Notes: generated from the letters alone by a model not told the origin. DNA of 44,341 nt from Pirellulaceae bacterium (GCA_028281725.1 JANQJJ010000137.1:1-44341); one strand, 5' to 3'. Shown: positions 1-9,786, counted from the stretch's first letter. Program-made: numbers and translations.

Positions 1-822
1 TACCGTGATCAAGACGTTAACCAGGAAGCCCGCCCCTAACCCGGCCACGGCCGCGTTGAGCCAGATAGGGTGCCCGCTGCCGGCCGCCATCGCGAGGCAC
101 GCCAGACCGGCGATGACCAGTCCGGGACCTACATAGCTCAGCGTATGGGCGACGCGGTGTTCGGGAAGCCAGTCTGGGCTAGTGCCCCAGTCGGGAAGAC
201 CGTAGACATCTTCCGACCCGTCGCTGCTGGCCGATATGGTCCGGACGATCGTTAGACGAAGATCCCGGTGGTCACGCAGTGCTTTGACGGCAGCCTGACG
301 AGATTCTACCTCCTGCCACGTCGGAGTTTGGGCGATCCAGCTTTGGAGCGTCTGTTTTCCCAAACGCGTGCCCGCTAACGAAACTAAACCAAGCAGACTG
401 GCATTGCCGGCAACATCGAGATCGTCAGCAAAGGTTAGGGCCGAGTATTCTCTCAGCAGCGGCTGGTCCGGTAGCTGGCTCCAGTTGCGATCCAGTCGTG
501 CGATTAGCCGGAGGAAGAGTTGCTGATCTGACTGGTGCCTTAGTTGGTCCAGCCGCACATGTTCATGACGCACAATGGCAACAAAAAAAGCTGCGGCCGA
601 GATCCAGCCGACCGTTAGGAATAGTCCCTGATAGGATTCACCACCGTAGCCCGCCACCAAACATACCAGGGCAATCAAAAAGAGGGCCGTTCGTAGCCAG
701 ACCAATCGCACATGCTGTGATTGAAGGCGAAAGATCTCGTCACTTGCGCGCTGTAGATAACGCCCGTAGTACTCACGAGCCGAGTCACGGTGACGGGGAG
801 TGTCTGCCGACGAGGTAGTCAT
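1..822 (-). CDS. Membrane-associated MutS-family protein, N-terminal part (cut by window edge)
   Basis: The frame is open from an ATG at 822 to the left edge (274 codons); an in-frame TAG lies just upstream of the ATG, which fixes the start. Two hydrophobic stretches at about residues 40-60 and 66-84 suggest a membrane hairpin. Residues 131-190 look like the MutS core (lever) domain: FADDLDVAGNASLLGL, then GTRLGKQTLQSW, then SRQAAVKALRDHRDLR, which match the family pattern of D-L, a G-x-x-L segment and an RQxAVxxL segment. A further hydrophobic pair follows at about 225-274. The N-terminal mismatch-binding domain of true MutS is absent, so this is not the housekeeping repair protein. The ATPase domain should lie beyond the left edge. 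It follows hflX on the same strand after about 110 bases, so co-transcription is possible. Function is unknown. Confidence 0.72.
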   Translation of the reverse strand, partial: MTTSSADTPRHRDSAREYYGRYLQRASDEIFRLQSQHVRLVWLRTALFLIALVCLVAGYGGESYQGLFLTVGWISAAAFFVAIVRHEHVRLDQLRHQSDQQLFLRLIARLDRNWSQLPDQPLLREYSALTFADDLDVAGNASLLGLVSLAGTRLGKQTLQSWIAQTPTWQEVESRQAAVKALRDHRDLRLTIVRTISASSDGSEDVYGLPDWGTSPDWLPEHRVAHTLSYVGPGLVIAGLACLAMAAGSGHPIWLNAAVAGLGAGFLVNVLITV

Positions 823-931
823 CGATGTTGGTGGGCCAACTAGAGTCTCCGAGCTTGGCCACTACCCAGGCAGCGAGAGAAGCCATGAAGTATTCTTGGC
901 AACCTATCGTATGAGCTATTGGCACAGGTTT

Positions 932-2332
932 CTAGGCGACTTCTTCATCTGGCATCGAAGATTGCGCAGAATCGGCCGTCGGGAAGATCGAACCGGCGGT
1001 CGGCAATTTCTCTTCCCACTGTTCACTCGATGGTTTGGCCTCCGGCAAGCGACCATGCAGCACTTCGATATTATGGCCCTCTCTGGTGAGGCGTCCCGCG
1101 TGTCTGGCAGGCACCCGCGCATGGATCTCTACGTGATCCTCGTGAAACTGCTTGCTGACCACTTCACCCACTTTGGCCAGCCAAGCCATGGTGCGACCGT
1201 CCGCAACATGCAAGCGAACGCTGAGTGTGACAAATCCCTCGCTCAACGCGTGGCTGACGCGAGTTGCCAGAGCATCCAGATGAAGTCGGCTGCGGGCGCT
1301 GATACCAATGGAGTGGGGATAGCGGTTTTGCACCGCCTGCATCCGCTGCTCCGCCCCAGGAACATCGATTTTGTTGATGACCAGCAGTGTTTGCTTTTCG
1401 TCGATGCCCAGCTCGTGTAGCACACTGTAGACAGCGGATATCTGATCCAGCACAGCCGGATTGCTCGCATCGGCGACATGGAGCAAGAGATCGGCCTCCC
1501 GCGCCTCTTCGAGCGTTGCCCGGAAACTGGCAACCAGCTTGTGAGGCAAATCGCGGATAAAACCGACCGTGTCACTTAGAAGCACAGGACCCCAACTGGG
1601 AAGCGTCCAACGACGAGTTCGCGTGTCGAGCGTCGCGAACAGCTTGTCCACTGCCTCGACATCCGCCCGCGTGAGCGTGTTCATCAAGGTGCTCTTGCCG
1701 GCATTGGTGTAGCCGACAAGCGAGACCGTCAGGTAGTCGCGACGACCGGCAACCTCCCGCGCCTTGCGTCGTTCCACCTTCTGTAAGTCCTGTTTGAGTT
1801 CATGGATGCGTCGTTCTACCAGCCGGCGGTCGACCTCCAGCTGCTTTTCACCCGGGCCGCGCATGCCGACTCCCATCGTTTGACGCGAAAGGTGCGTCCA
1901 CATTCGTTTCAGGCGAGGTAGCGAGTACTCGAGCTGTGCCAGTTCGACCGCCAGACGTGCCTCATGAGTCCGAGCATTGGAGGCGAAGATATCGAGAATC
2001 AACTCGGTTCGGTCAATCACCTTCGTGCCAACCGCTTTTTCCAAGTTGCGGGTTTGACTCGGCGAGAGGTCATTGTCGAAGATCACCACGTCGGCAGAGT
2101 GCATTTCTACCATTTGCTTCAGCTCGGACACTTTTCCTTTGCCGAGATAAGTTTTTGGGTCGGGCGTCTCACGTCTTTGGACAATCCCGCCGACTACATC
2201 CGTGCCCGCCGATTCGGCCAAACCCGTCATTTCATCTAGCGGGTGCTGCGTGAAAGCGTCGCTGGGCCCAATCATTCGGGCCAGAACGCATCGTTCTCGG
2301 GCAACGCTTTGTGATCGAAAGTGTTCGGACAC
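932..2332 (-). CDS. hflX: Ribosome-associated GTPase HflX
   Basis: This 466-residue protein has the full HflX layout. The N-terminal HflX domain includes the glycine-rich KTYLGKGKV (60-68) and continues to the SRQTMGVGMRGPGEKQLE linker (149-166). The G domain follows with P-loop GYTNAGKST (207-215), G3 DTVG (254-257) and G4 NKID (320-323). The C-terminus ends in a short acidic, Ser-rich tail. HflX is a GTPase that binds the 50S subunit and splits or rescues stalled 70S ribosomes, notably after heat stress. The start is GTG at 2332, with AGGAG about 13 bases upstream, slightly far. The coding strand also carries a long antisense open frame, which I treat as a shadow. Confidence 0.96.
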   Translation of the reverse strand: MSEHFRSQSVARERCVLARMIGPSDAFTQHPLDEMTGLAESAGTDVVGGIVQRRETPDPKTYLGKGKVSELKQMVEMHSADVVIFDNDLSPSQTRNLEKAVGTKVIDRTELILDIFASNARTHEARLAVELAQLEYSLPRLKRMWTHLSRQTMGVGMRGPGEKQLEVDRRLVERRIHELKQDLQKVERRKAREVAGRRDYLTVSLVGYTNAGKSTLMNTLTRADVEAVDKLFATLDTRTRRWTLPSWGPVLLSDTVGFIRDLPHKLVASFRATLEEAREADLLLHVADASNPAVLDQISAVYSVLHELGIDEKQTLLVINKIDVPGAEQRMQAVQNRYPHSIGISARSRLHLDALATRVSHALSEGFVTLSVRLHVADGRTMAWLAKVGEVVSKQFHEDHVEIHARVPARHAGRLTREGHNIEVLHGRLPEAKPSSEQWEEKLPTAGSIFPTADSAQSSMPDEEVA

Positions 2333-2389
2333 TGTTGAGAGTGGTCTCCTTGAAAAGGTTATGGGTCGATGAGGCCCTTTGTTGCTATT

Positions 2390-2395
2390 ATTATA
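2390..2395 (-). promoter_or_regulatory. Possible -10 element upstream of hflX
   Basis: A perfect TATAAT on the minus strand, inside the AT-rich inverted repeat GCTAT-N4-ATAGC, about 58 bases upstream of the hflX GTG. No convincing -35 hexamer is seen at the right distance, so this is only a candidate. Confidence 0.28.
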
Positions 2396-2515
2396 GCCTG
2401 GGAATCGGCATTAGGTATTCGGGTATAGTCATTGTGGGTGGTTTTTACCCCGCGTCGTGTGCCCAACCTACCTCTAGGAGTGATTGGGGGACATCCGGGT
2501 TCGGGTTCCATGGCA

Positions 2516-3514
2516 CTAAGCTAAGACAATGGGATTGGATGGAATGCACAACACCGGCAAGATCAAAGATCCCCAGCCTACGATCTGCCTGGGTAATCCG
2601 AGAGGACGTGAATCATCGCTGCTGGGTGGATGCCGAAGCCCCATGAGCATCACCAGGACCAGCATCAGCGAGAAAATGATGATTTGTGCGTAGAGCATGT
2701 AGCTGATGGCCGCGACCAAGGCACCGACGGCAACCCAGTACGATTTGGGGCCTAGCAGGCCAAACGTGACGTGACCACCATCGAGCTGCCCTAAAGGCAT
2801 CATATTCAGGCCGGTTACCAGCAATCCAACCCAGCCGGCCATCAGCAACGGGCTCGCCTCGGTATTGGCAACTTCGATGTAATTGGCCGCACTTTCGGGT
2901 ACGAGCCAAGTCGCGAGCCACTGGATCAGGAGTGGCTGCCCCATGACCAGGGCTTCATCCGGGGCATAACTGATTGGATGGGAATCCAGAATGCCATAGA
3001 TCAAGACGGGGACGGCAACCACCAAGCCGGCGAGCGGGCCGGCGAGCCCAATATCGAAGATCTGCTTCCGGTCTGCAGAGCCGCTTTGCATCATGATCAC
3101 CGCACCCATCGTTCCAATGGGGGAGTAGAACGGAAACGGGATAAACAGAGGCGGTGTGCTGGGCACTTTGTAGATGATGGTTAGGACATAATGCCCCAGT
3201 TCATGAGCCACGAGAATTGCCATCAGTCCGAGCGAGAATTGTAAGCCCCCATACCAGTTTGCCAGCAATGCTTGCCGAATTGGCATCAGGGAGCTTTGAT
3301 TCACCGAATTGGCAAAAGGCATGGTGGGGACCCAAGCGCTCACCCCGGCCCAGAAGGTGGAAAGGATGGTGGCGATTGCTAGCCAAAATGCGATGCGATG
3401 GATCCGCCTCGGGCGCGGTTGGGGAGCCAGTTTTGGGTCTTCGGTGTCCACTGGGGGACGAGATGCCAACAAAAAACCTTCGCCCGTGTAACGCTGTTGG
3501 TAAGCATCTTCCAC
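2516..3514 (-). CDS. Site-2-protease-like M50 membrane metallopeptidase
   Basis: A 332-residue polytopic membrane protein with the zinc motif HELGH at 104-108 inside a hydrophobic segment, and the second metal motif NMMPLGQLDGGH at 237-248. Both are diagnostic of the S2P/M50 intramembrane protease family. The motif GLAGPLAGL (156-164) between them also fits. No PDZ domain is visible, so it resembles the short S2P-like proteins more than RseP. Family members cut membrane-bound substrates, often anti-sigma factors or transcription factors; the substrate here is unknown. The start is GTG at 3514; a weak GGAA lies upstream. It is followed on the same strand, after 183 bases, by hflX. Confidence 0.9.
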   Translation of the reverse strand: MEDAYQQRYTGEGFLLASRPPVDTEDPKLAPQPRPRRIHRIAFWLAIATILSTFWAGVSAWVPTMPFANSVNQSSLMPIRQALLANWYGGLQFSLGLMAILVAHELGHYVLTIIYKVPSTPPLFIPFPFYSPIGTMGAVIMMQSGSADRKQIFDIGLAGPLAGLVVAVPVLIYGILDSHPISYAPDEALVMGQPLLIQWLATWLVPESAANYIEVANTEASPLLMAGWVGLLVTGLNMMPLGQLDGGHVTFGLLGPKSYWVAVGALVAAISYMLYAQIIIFSLMLVLVMLMGLRHPPSSDDSRPLGLPRQIVGWGSLILPVLCIPSNPIVLA

Positions 3515-3701
3515 TCGAAGGGTTTCCTATTGCTGGTAGAGGGCAGATTTTAATACGGTGCTCGCTGTACCATCTATTGTTGCGATCTCGCAAACCCCAT
3601 CAATCGTAGCGAGCGATAAATTCACAAAGTTCAGCTTTCGAACTCACCCACTGGGCGGGTAGGGAGTTGATCGAACCTTTAGCCAGGATGGCGAATTCGC
3701 T

Positions 3702-5801
3702 ATGCCCCAGATCTCATTCTCGCGTCTCACGTTACTCGGTTTGATCGTTCTGAGCGTCTTTTTCGTTGAGTTGGGAGCGGCCCGTCTGTGGGACCGCGAT
3801 GAACCCCGCAACTCAAGAGCCAGTCACGAAATGCTCTCTCGCGGGGACTGGATTGTACCGACATTCAACGGTCAATTGCGAGACCACAAGCCCGTCCTGC
3901 TTTACTGGGGCCAGATGGCAAGTTACCTACTGATCGGCGAGTCCGAGTTTGCGGCCCGGTTACCGTCGGCGATCTGCGCAATTCTCGCCACGTTGTCGAT
4001 CGCCATCTTGGCCAGTCGCCTGTCGGGCCATTCCAAGGGAATCAGTACGGAAGGATTTTGGGCAGCGGGAGCGATGGCAACGTGTCTGCTGCTGGTGATG
4101 GCCGGGCGCGCGGCAACGCCCGATGGTTGCTTGATCGCATTTAGCACGATCGGTGTTGCCGCTCTGGTGCTCAGCGCGGTAGCTCCAGCCCCTCCCTACT
4201 CTGTCGGTCGCGTCGGCCGGGCGCGTTGGATACCTGCTGCCTTCGGATATACCATGCTCTCGCTGGCAGCACTTGCCAAAGGACCTGTTGGGATCGTCTT
4301 GCCACTAGCGGTTGTGCATGTCTGGTGGATGGTCTGCAAACGGATGCAGTCGCCGGCCGGCACAGCCCCTGACGATCCCGCCTCTGCCGATTCAAAAGCC
4401 GGGAGTCTCGGCAAGTCGCTTTTTTGGTGGATCAAGGAGTTGTGGCTGACATTCAATCCGCTTCAGTGTCTCAAGGCCGCGTGGGCTTTGCGGGCCATTC
4501 CGGGGGTCCTGCTGAGTCTGTTGTTGGCAGCGCCCTGGTATGTCGCGGTCGGTATGGAAACAGATGGCGCCTTTTTGCGTGGCTTTTTCCTCGAGCATAA
4601 TGTCGGAAGAGCCCTGCATTCGATGGAAGGACACGGTGGTTCCTTGCTCTTCTATCCACTGGCTCTCATCGCAGGCACGTTTCCCTGGTCGTTGTGGCTG
4701 ATTCCAATCCTGATGTGGTGCCGAAAAGCATCTCGCGAGAGTGTTGTGCGGCGTCAGATGATTGTCTTGTCCGCGGCATGGGTTTCGGTCTATGTCGTGG
4801 CCTTTTCGATCGCGAGTACGAAATTGCCCAGCTACATCACGCCCTGTTATGCGGGGGCGGCGCTGGCGATTGGTGGATACCTGCATCAGTTCGAGAGCGG
4901 TTGGTCGTTGCCTTCACCTGGCATTAGAAGACTGGCCTACGTGTTGACGATTTTTGTTGGCATCGCGATGAGCGGCGGGATACTCTGGCTCAGCGCCCAT
5001 GAAGCCATGCCGCTGCTGGCCCGCGCCGCACTAGGTGGTGGGGTAATCTCACTCCTAGGCATCTGCGGATTGGTATGGGAGCGATTTTCACGAGTCGCTT
5101 GGGTACCCACAACCTGGCTGGTCGGCGCGGCCGCCTTCCAAATCATCCTGTTTGGATTCGGTGCGAAGTCGGTCGATCGGTATCGAGATGATCTCCGGTT
5201 GCTCTCTGACGTCCAACTCGAGGCGCCGTCGGAGCACTGGCTATCGATCGGTGGTATGGAACCGAGTTGGGTTCACTACCTCGACCACGAGATCGAGGAG
5301 ATCGTTGACAGCGCGGCTCAAGCATCCAGTTGGCAACGAGTTGAAGAATTTCTGCAGCGGCATCCCGACGGACGCATTCTGGTCGTAGGCCAGACGGCGT
5401 ACGATGCTTTATGCTCCTTGCGGCAAGACGGCCGTTTGGTTCAACTGACTGAGATCGACCAGGCGTCGCGGTTCCTCCGTCCAGGACTGGTCCGCGTCTA
5501 CCGTGGCGAGCAGGCCCGGCATGCGGATCTGGTACCGGGCACGCCTGAACCGACTTCCACGCCAATCGCCGTTTCCGCTGGGCCGCCGGTGACGAACCCG
5601 CTGCCGGAACTTCCACTTCCGCAGGCCTCACCTCCCGAGATCCCGCTTGCCGAGCGCCCCGTTTCAGAGAACTCGGATTCCGAGAACACGATATCCGAGG
5701 AGCTGATACCTCAGGACACAGCACCTCCAAGCACACCGCAGCAAGCTCCCAGACGCGTGGCGGCGCATCCGGAACACCCCAATCCGCTCAGGCCGCGCTA
5801 A
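3702..5801 (+). CDS. ArnT/PMT-like family 39 glycosyltransferase with proline-rich tail
   Basis: A 699-residue integral membrane protein. The first periplasmic loop carries DRDEPR (31-36) and then GDWIVPTFNGQ and DHKPVLLYW (61-69), the signature of GT39/ArnT-type lipid-linked sugar transferases, in which the acidic pair is catalytic. About a dozen hydrophobic segments follow to near residue 480. A soluble region comes next, and the last 85 or so residues are very rich in Pro, Ser, Thr and Glu, which is unusual for the family. The enzyme should transfer a sugar from a polyprenyl-phosphate donor to a lipid or protein on the outer face of the inner membrane; donor and acceptor are unknown. The ATG at 3702 has AGGA about 12 bases upstream. 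It converges with the esterase gene downstream. Confidence 0.88.
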   Translation: MPQISFSRLTLLGLIVLSVFFVELGAARLWDRDEPRNSRASHEMLSRGDWIVPTFNGQLRDHKPVLLYWGQMASYLLIGESEFAARLPSAICAILATLSIAILASRLSGHSKGISTEGFWAAGAMATCLLLVMAGRAATPDGCLIAFSTIGVAALVLSAVAPAPPYSVGRVGRARWIPAAFGYTMLSLAALAKGPVGIVLPLAVVHVWWMVCKRMQSPAGTAPDDPASADSKAGSLGKSLFWWIKELWLTFNPLQCLKAAWALRAIPGVLLSLLLAAPWYVAVGMETDGAFLRGFFLEHNVGRALHSMEGHGGSLLFYPLALIAGTFPWSLWLIPILMWCRKASRESVVRRQMIVLSAAWVSVYVVAFSIASTKLPSYITPCYAGAALAIGGYLHQFESGWSLPSPGIRRLAYVLTIFVGIAMSGGILWLSAHEAMPLLARAALGGGVISLLGICGLVWERFSRVAWVPTTWLVGAAAFQIILFGFGAKSVDRYRDDLRLLSDVQLEAPSEHWLSIGGMEPSWVHYLDHEIEEIVDSAAQASSWQRVEEFLQRHPDGRILVVGQTAYDALCSLRQDGRLVQLTEIDQASRFLRPGLVRVYRGEQARHADLVPGTPEPTSTPIAVSAGPPVTNPLPELPLPQASPPEIPLAERPVSENSDSENTISEELIPQDTAPPSTPQQAPRRVAAHPEHPNPLRPR

Positions 5802-5833
5802 GTTCCGAAATAGCCTGAAGCGGACGACGCAGC

Positions 5834-6574
5834 TTATGCATTGGCCAATTCGGACAGCAGTTGGGCGGTGCGCTCGATCGCTTCGTAGGGAATCGTATGC
5901 GGTCCGTTGAATTCAATAAAGTCGACATCACATCCGGCGTCGCTCAGTAGCTCTCGAAGCCAAGAGCCGGTTTGCAGTGGCAAGATGGGATCCATCCGGC
6001 CGTGACTTTGAAGCACTTTGGCGCCGGCCAGTTTGCTCGCCGCGGCACTCCACTGCTTTTCGCAAATCAAGGCTCCGGAGTAGAGGCAGAGCGCCGCTGG
6101 AGGCTTCTCCAGTCCTCGGCAGGCCGTCTCAACCGATAGCATGGCTCCCTGAGAGAAACCGGCCAGCAGCAGATTGCTTTCGTCCAGCTCGCAGCGGCGT
6201 AGTACCGAGTCGATGACCTCAGTTAGTTGCTTTCGTGCGTCGTCTATGCCGTCGGGGATTTCTTGACGTACTTGATCGAAGCGGCCATCCTCCATCGCAG
6301 ATAACAGACGCTGGATACTCAGCAGCCACCATGCTCGGCCGTCGGGCATGCCTTGATCTTCCAGAGATAGGGGAGCCGCTGGAAAGACAAGCATGACCGG
6401 AGAATCTAAAGCCGCATCCTGGAGTAGGTCACTGGCCATGCCTACCAGGTCGTCACCACCTGCTCCGAATCCGTGGCAGAATACACCGACGGCGGAGACC
6501 GGTCGTTGGCCGTCTGGCTGGACCACCACGCAGTCGAGGGAGCCTAGTTTTTCGCGGCTGGCTCGATAAGTCAT
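5834..6574 (-). CDS. Phospholipase/carboxylesterase-family alpha/beta hydrolase
   Basis: A 246-residue cytosolic alpha/beta hydrolase. Counting from the ATG at 6574, the nucleophile elbow GFSQG puts the catalytic Ser at 141. The acid follows in SHGRMDP (Asp195) and the histidine in NGPHT (His226). CHGFGAGGDD near the N-terminus forms the oxyanion loop. This order and length match the short acyl-protein thioesterase/carboxylesterase family (YpfH/EstB type). A TTG three codons upstream is possible as the start but less likely. The substrate cannot be named; a short-chain ester or lysolipid is typical. Confidence 0.88.
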   Translation of the reverse strand: MTYRASREKLGSLDCVVVQPDGQRPVSAVGVFCHGFGAGGDDLVGMASDLLQDAALDSPVMLVFPAAPLSLEDQGMPDGRAWWLLSIQRLLSAMEDGRFDQVRQEIPDGIDDARKQLTEVIDSVLRRCELDESNLLLAGFSQGAMLSVETACRGLEKPPAALCLYSGALICEKQWSAAASKLAGAKVLQSHGRMDPILPLQTGSWLRELLSDAGCDVDFIEFNGPHTIPYEAIERTAQLLSELANA

Positions 6575-6661
6575 CTCGTTCAAGATCCGATTCCGTTGTT
6601 AATTCGAGTTGTTGCCCGTTTCGGCCAAGTGTGGCTGGTGTCCATCGTGGGCGGTATTGGT

Positions 6662-6731
6662 TTTCTGGTCGGTGTCATTTTTGATCAGCGTCGTGTTGAT
6701 TGTTTTGATCGGTGTTGTTTTGATCGGTGTC
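6662..6731. repeat. Degenerate 15-bp tandem repeat at the 3' end of the SelW-like gene
   Basis: Two adjacent 15-bp units at 6702-6716 and 6717-6731 differ only at the last base (gttttgatcggtgt plus t or c). Degenerate copies occur at 6662-6676 and about 6677-6692. The array crosses the stop codon of the SelW-like gene and encodes its TDQNN-rich tail. It looks like recent slippage growth. Confidence 0.7.
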
Positions 6732-7037
6732 ACTGTGCCCGAGTTGCATCTGGGGTGCAATCTCATCGCGCACGCGTTGCTTGAGGACTTTGATATCGGG
6801 AAAACCACCCATGGTCTTTCGATCCCAGATCGTTTGTTCATCCAAGGTAATCCGAAAGACTCCACCGGTAGTCGGCGCGAGAGCGATTTCTCCGAGTTGT
6901 TCACCAAACGTGGTTAGGAGCTCTTGAGTGTACCAAGCGGCACGCAGCAACCACCGGCATTGTCTGCAGTAGTGAATCACCAGTCTCGGTTGATGGACCG
7001 ATAAGTCAAGCGGTTGACTGGAGGGCTGGTTTGACAT
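6675..7037 (-). CDS. SelW/Rdx-family thioredoxin-fold protein (Cys form)
   Basis: A 120-residue protein of the SelT/SelW/SelH family. The redox motif is YCRQC with Cys24 and Cys27. It is followed by WLLRAAWYTQELL, then GGVFRITLD, IWDRK, GGFPDIKVLKQRVRD and LGHSD, which is the typical bacterial Rdx pattern. Both positions are TGC codons, so this is the Cys form and not a selenoprotein. The last 18 residues are a low-complexity Asp/Gln/Asn tail with the repeat TDQNN, coded by a short tandem repeat. Family members are thought to be small thiol oxidoreductases; the partner is unknown. It is divergent from the TraB-like gene. Confidence 0.85.
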   Translation of the reverse strand: MSNQPSSQPLDLSVHQPRLVIHYCRQCRWLLRAAWYTQELLTTFGEQLGEIALAPTTGGVFRITLDEQTIWDRKTMGGFPDIKVLKQRVRDEIAPQMQLGHSDTDQNNTDQNNQHDADQK

Positions 7038-7349
7038 GGATTAGGCGAAAACCTGAGGAAAAACTGAGGAAAACTCAAGTGCGCGTTGGGTGGTTGATCG
7101 GGTACCGGTTTTTGGGTTGGTTGAACGATTGTGGCTGGTCCTAAGTGCCTGCCGGCCTCGGCGAGTCGTGCCAATCGCAACCTGGAACCATCTTGTCGGG
7201 GTGAACACGGCCCACCACCTGCTGCGGCTAAAGCTTGTTGACCGAAGTACAAAAAGTTAATCTGATCGTATACTTTGGGAAAGGGCGGACTATTGGGGAC
7301 GATCGTTGAGCGAAACAGAATCGATCTTGGGTCTTTGAGGAATAGTTGG
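7038..7349. other. Divergent intergenic region, 312 bp
   Basis: Non-coding space between the SelW-like gene (minus) and the TraB-like gene (plus). It should hold both promoters. I see no clear -10/-35 pair, RNA motif or terminator in it. GAGG at 7337-7340 serves as ribosome binding site for the plus gene. Confidence 0.5.
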
Positions 7350-8276
7350 ATGTTGAAGTTAATCGATGCCAGTCGGTTTCTAACGGTGGGACTCGTCGGC
7401 TGGGCGGCGGCTACGGCTACTTTGCGAGCTGCGGAGCCTGCGCCTGCGGATGAGCCGGCGAAGCAGGCGCAGGCGGAGGTCCAGGTCGAAGCGGACGTCG
7501 ACGAAGATTTGGAGTTCGTCCGAGTCCTCAAGGAAGGTAAAAAGCCGCAGTCGCTGCAGACGGCGGTGGTAACCTACCGCAAGCCGGGCGATTCCGATGT
7601 GGAAGTCACTTTGGTGGGCGCCGTTCATATTGGTGAGGCAACGTACTACAGTGCGTTGAACCAGTTGTTTCGGACTTACGATGCGCTGCTGTACGAGATG
7701 GTGGCTGATCCCGAGATGGGGGTCCCCGATCCGGAGGAACGCGGTGTGAGTCCTGTTAGCACGATTCAAGTTGGAATGAAGGATGCCTTGGAATTGACGT
7801 TTCAGCTCGATGAGATCGACTACAAAGCAAAGAACTTTGTGCATGCGGATATGAACCCTCAGGAGTTCTTCGACAGCATGGAGGCGCGCAAGGAAGGTGT
7901 TTTCAAGATGCTGCTTCGATCGATGGGTTCCGGGTTGGCTATGCAGAGTTCGGGAAAAGGGAGCGATATCGACCTGCTGGCGGCGCTGGTTGCCAGCGAT
8001 CGTCCACGTGCCATGCGGCGTGCTTTTGCGGAGCAAATGCAGATGATGGAAGGGCAGATGGCCGCTCTTACCGGTGAAGATGGAAAGAGTACGTTAATCA
8101 CGGAGCGCAATGCCAAGGCGTTTGAAGTGCTTGATAAAGAAATCGAGTCAGGAAAAAAGAAACTCGGCATCTTCTATGGTGCCGGCCACTTGAAGGATAT
8201 GCACGAGCGGTTGACGAAGGACTACGGCATGCAGCCGGTGGAAACGAAATGGATGGATGCTTGGGATCTCAAGTAA
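7350..8276 (+). CDS. Secreted TraB/GumN/Tiki-like protein
   Basis: A 308-residue protein starting at ATG 7350, with GAGG 9 bases upstream. In-frame codons extend back to 7275, but they precede the obvious signal peptide (about residues 1-27, ending near LRAA). A Pro/Ala/Glu/Gln-rich spacer follows. The conserved core has VGAVHIGE (89-96) and YDALLYEM (110-117), and near the C-terminus [16 protein letters not shown]. These glycine-histidine motifs at both ends are the signature of the TraB/GumN/TIKI (ChaN/EreA-like) superfamily, some of which are metal-dependent peptidases or hydrolases. The biochemical activity here is unknown. It is 52 bases upstream of the sulfatase and may be the first gene of that operon. 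Confidence 0.78.
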   Translation: MLKLIDASRFLTVGLVGWAAATATLRAAEPAPADEPAKQAQAEVQVEADVDEDLEFVRVLKEGKKPQSLQTAVVTYRKPGDSDVEVTLVGAVHIGEATYYSALNQLFRTYDALLYEMVADPEMGVPDPEERGVSPVSTIQVGMKDALELTFQLDEIDYKAKNFVHADMNPQEFFDSMEARKEGVFKMLLRSMGSGLAMQSSGKGSDIDLLAALVASDRPRAMRRAFAEQMQMMEGQMAALTGEDGKSTLITERNAKAFEVLDKEIESGKKKLGIFYGAGHLKDMHERLTKDYGMQPVETKWMDAWDLK

Positions 8277-8328
8277 ACGATTGGATTCCCGACAACATGG
8301 ACAGCCGCCCCAGCGACGGAACTTCCGT

Positions 8329-9786
8329 ATGAAGTGGCAATGGTTGGTCAGTCTGATATGGGGAGCATGCATCGCATCGAGCGTCCATGCTGACGGGGCC
8401 GATGAACGTGGGAAGTTCAATGTCCTCTTTGTAGCGGTCGATGATCTTACATGCTCGCTAGGCTGTTATGGTGATCGGCGAGCGGTGACGCCCAGCTTCG
8501 ATGCCTTGGCGCGACGGGGCGTGCGATTTGATCGGGCGTATTGCCAACTGCCACTGTGCAATCCGAGCCGAGCGTCTGTTTTGACAGGGCGGCGACCTGA
8601 TGAGATTCGGGTCTACGATTTGGACCGGCATTTTCGGGAGGAAGCACCCGATTTGGTGACACTGCCGCAGTTGTTTCGCCAAAACGGTTGGTTCTCAGCC
8701 AGAATCGGTAAGATCTACCACTACAACGTGCCGGCAGGAATCGGTACCGACGGACTGGATGATCCGCCGTCTTGGGATCTGAGGATCAATCCCAAGGGAC
8801 GCGACACGCTCGAAGAGCACAAGATCACCAACGCGGAGCCGCATCGTCCGATCAGCGCCGCCTTGAGCTGGTTGGCTGCCGACGGGTCGGACGAAGAGCA
8901 GACTGATGGCATCGTCGCCAGCGAGGCTATTCGGCTCATGAAGGAGCATCGGGACGAGCCCTTCTTTTTGGGAGTCGGGTTTTATCGGCCCCATACGCCT
9001 TACGTGGCTCCGAAGAAGTATTTCGATTTGCATCCGCCCGAGGGTCTGAGCCTGCCATACGCGCCGGCGCATGATCGTGACGATATTCCGAAAGCTGCTT
9101 TTGCACACAACTGCCCGATTCCCAACTATGGGCTGCCCGAGGCGACTTGCTTGCAGGCGCTCAGAGCCTACTACGCATCGGTCTCATTCGTCGATGCCCA
9201 GTTAGGACGTTTGCTCGAGGCGCTGGAGGATCTGGAGTTGGCGGAGAAAACCATCGTCGTCGTATGGTCCGATCATGGATACCACTTGGGCGAGCACCTA
9301 GGCGTCTGGCAAAAGCGATGTTTGTTTGAGGAGTCAGCGCGGGCGCCGCTGCTGATTAGCGTGCCGGGTAGCGGCAGTCGCGGAAGTGTTTGCCAGCGAG
9401 TCGTTGAATTCGTCGACATTTATCCAACACTCGCCGAGCTGTGTGGGCTGACGGTTGATCCGTCGCTTGCCGGTCGCAGCTTGAAACCCCTCCTGGAAGA
9501 TCCGATGCGTCGTTGGGACGGTTTTGCCGTGACTCAAGTTTTGCGCCCCGGTGATGGAAAGCCTGTGATGGGGCGCAGTATCCGGACGTCGCGCTGGAGA
9601 TACAGTGAATGGAATTCGGGCGCCGAGGGGCGGGAACTGTACGATCATCAGGCGGATCCGCACGAGTTCGTGAATTTGGCTCAGCGCGAAGATCTCCAGC
9701 CGGTAATCGAGCAGCTTCGCGAGCAGCTGGAGTCTTACGCCGAAGGCATGCCGCCTGCGACGCCTTTCAATTCGGTGCGTCTGTGA
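8329..9786 (+). CDS. Secreted type I sulfatase, iduronate-2-sulfatase-like
   Basis: The ATG at 8329 gives 485 residues with a signal peptide (about 1-21). Further in-frame codons upstream to 8257 would mask the signal, so I reject that start. VAVDDL (35-40) supplies the metal-binding Asp pair. The maturation motif [14 protein letters not shown] (77-90) has the Cys that is converted to formylglycine. YDLDRHFRE and the later DHGYHLGEH fit the iduronate-2-sulfatase subfamily rather than arylsulfatase A. The enzyme should remove sulfate esters from an extracellular polysaccharide in the periplasm. Its stop overlaps the GTG of the next gene by 4 bases. The matching maturase is not in the window. 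Confidence 0.93.
   Translation: MKWQWLVSLIWGACIASSVHADGADERGKFNVLFVAVDDLTCSLGCYGDRRAVTPSFDALARRGVRFDRAYCQLPLCNPSRASVLTGRRPDEIRVYDLDRHFREEAPDLVTLPQLFRQNGWFSARIGKIYHYNVPAGIGTDGLDDPPSWDLRINPKGRDTLEEHKITNAEPHRPISAALSWLAADGSDEEQTDGIVASEAIRLMKEHRDEPFFLGVGFYRPHTPYVAPKKYFDLHPPEGLSLPYAPAHDRDDIPKAAFAHNCPIPNYGLPEATCLQALRAYYASVSFVDAQLGRLLEALEDLELAEKTIVVVWSDHGYHLGEHLGVWQKRCLFEESARAPLLISVPGSGSRGSVCQRVVEFVDIYPTLAELCGLTVDPSLAGRSLKPLLEDPMRRWDGFAVTQVLRPGDGKPVMGRSIRTSRWRYSEWNSGAEGRELYDHQADPHEFVNLAQREDLQPVIEQLREQLESYAEGMPPATPFNSVRL

Noticed and set aside
800-1420. A 206-codon open frame on the plus strand antisense to hflX.
   Set aside because: It overlaps a certain gene, shows no domain, and is a usual shadow in GC-rich coding DNA.
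6945-6969. SelW-like gene as a selenoprotein.
   Set aside because: Both Cys codons of the CxxC motif are TGC; no in-frame TGA or SECIS-like need.
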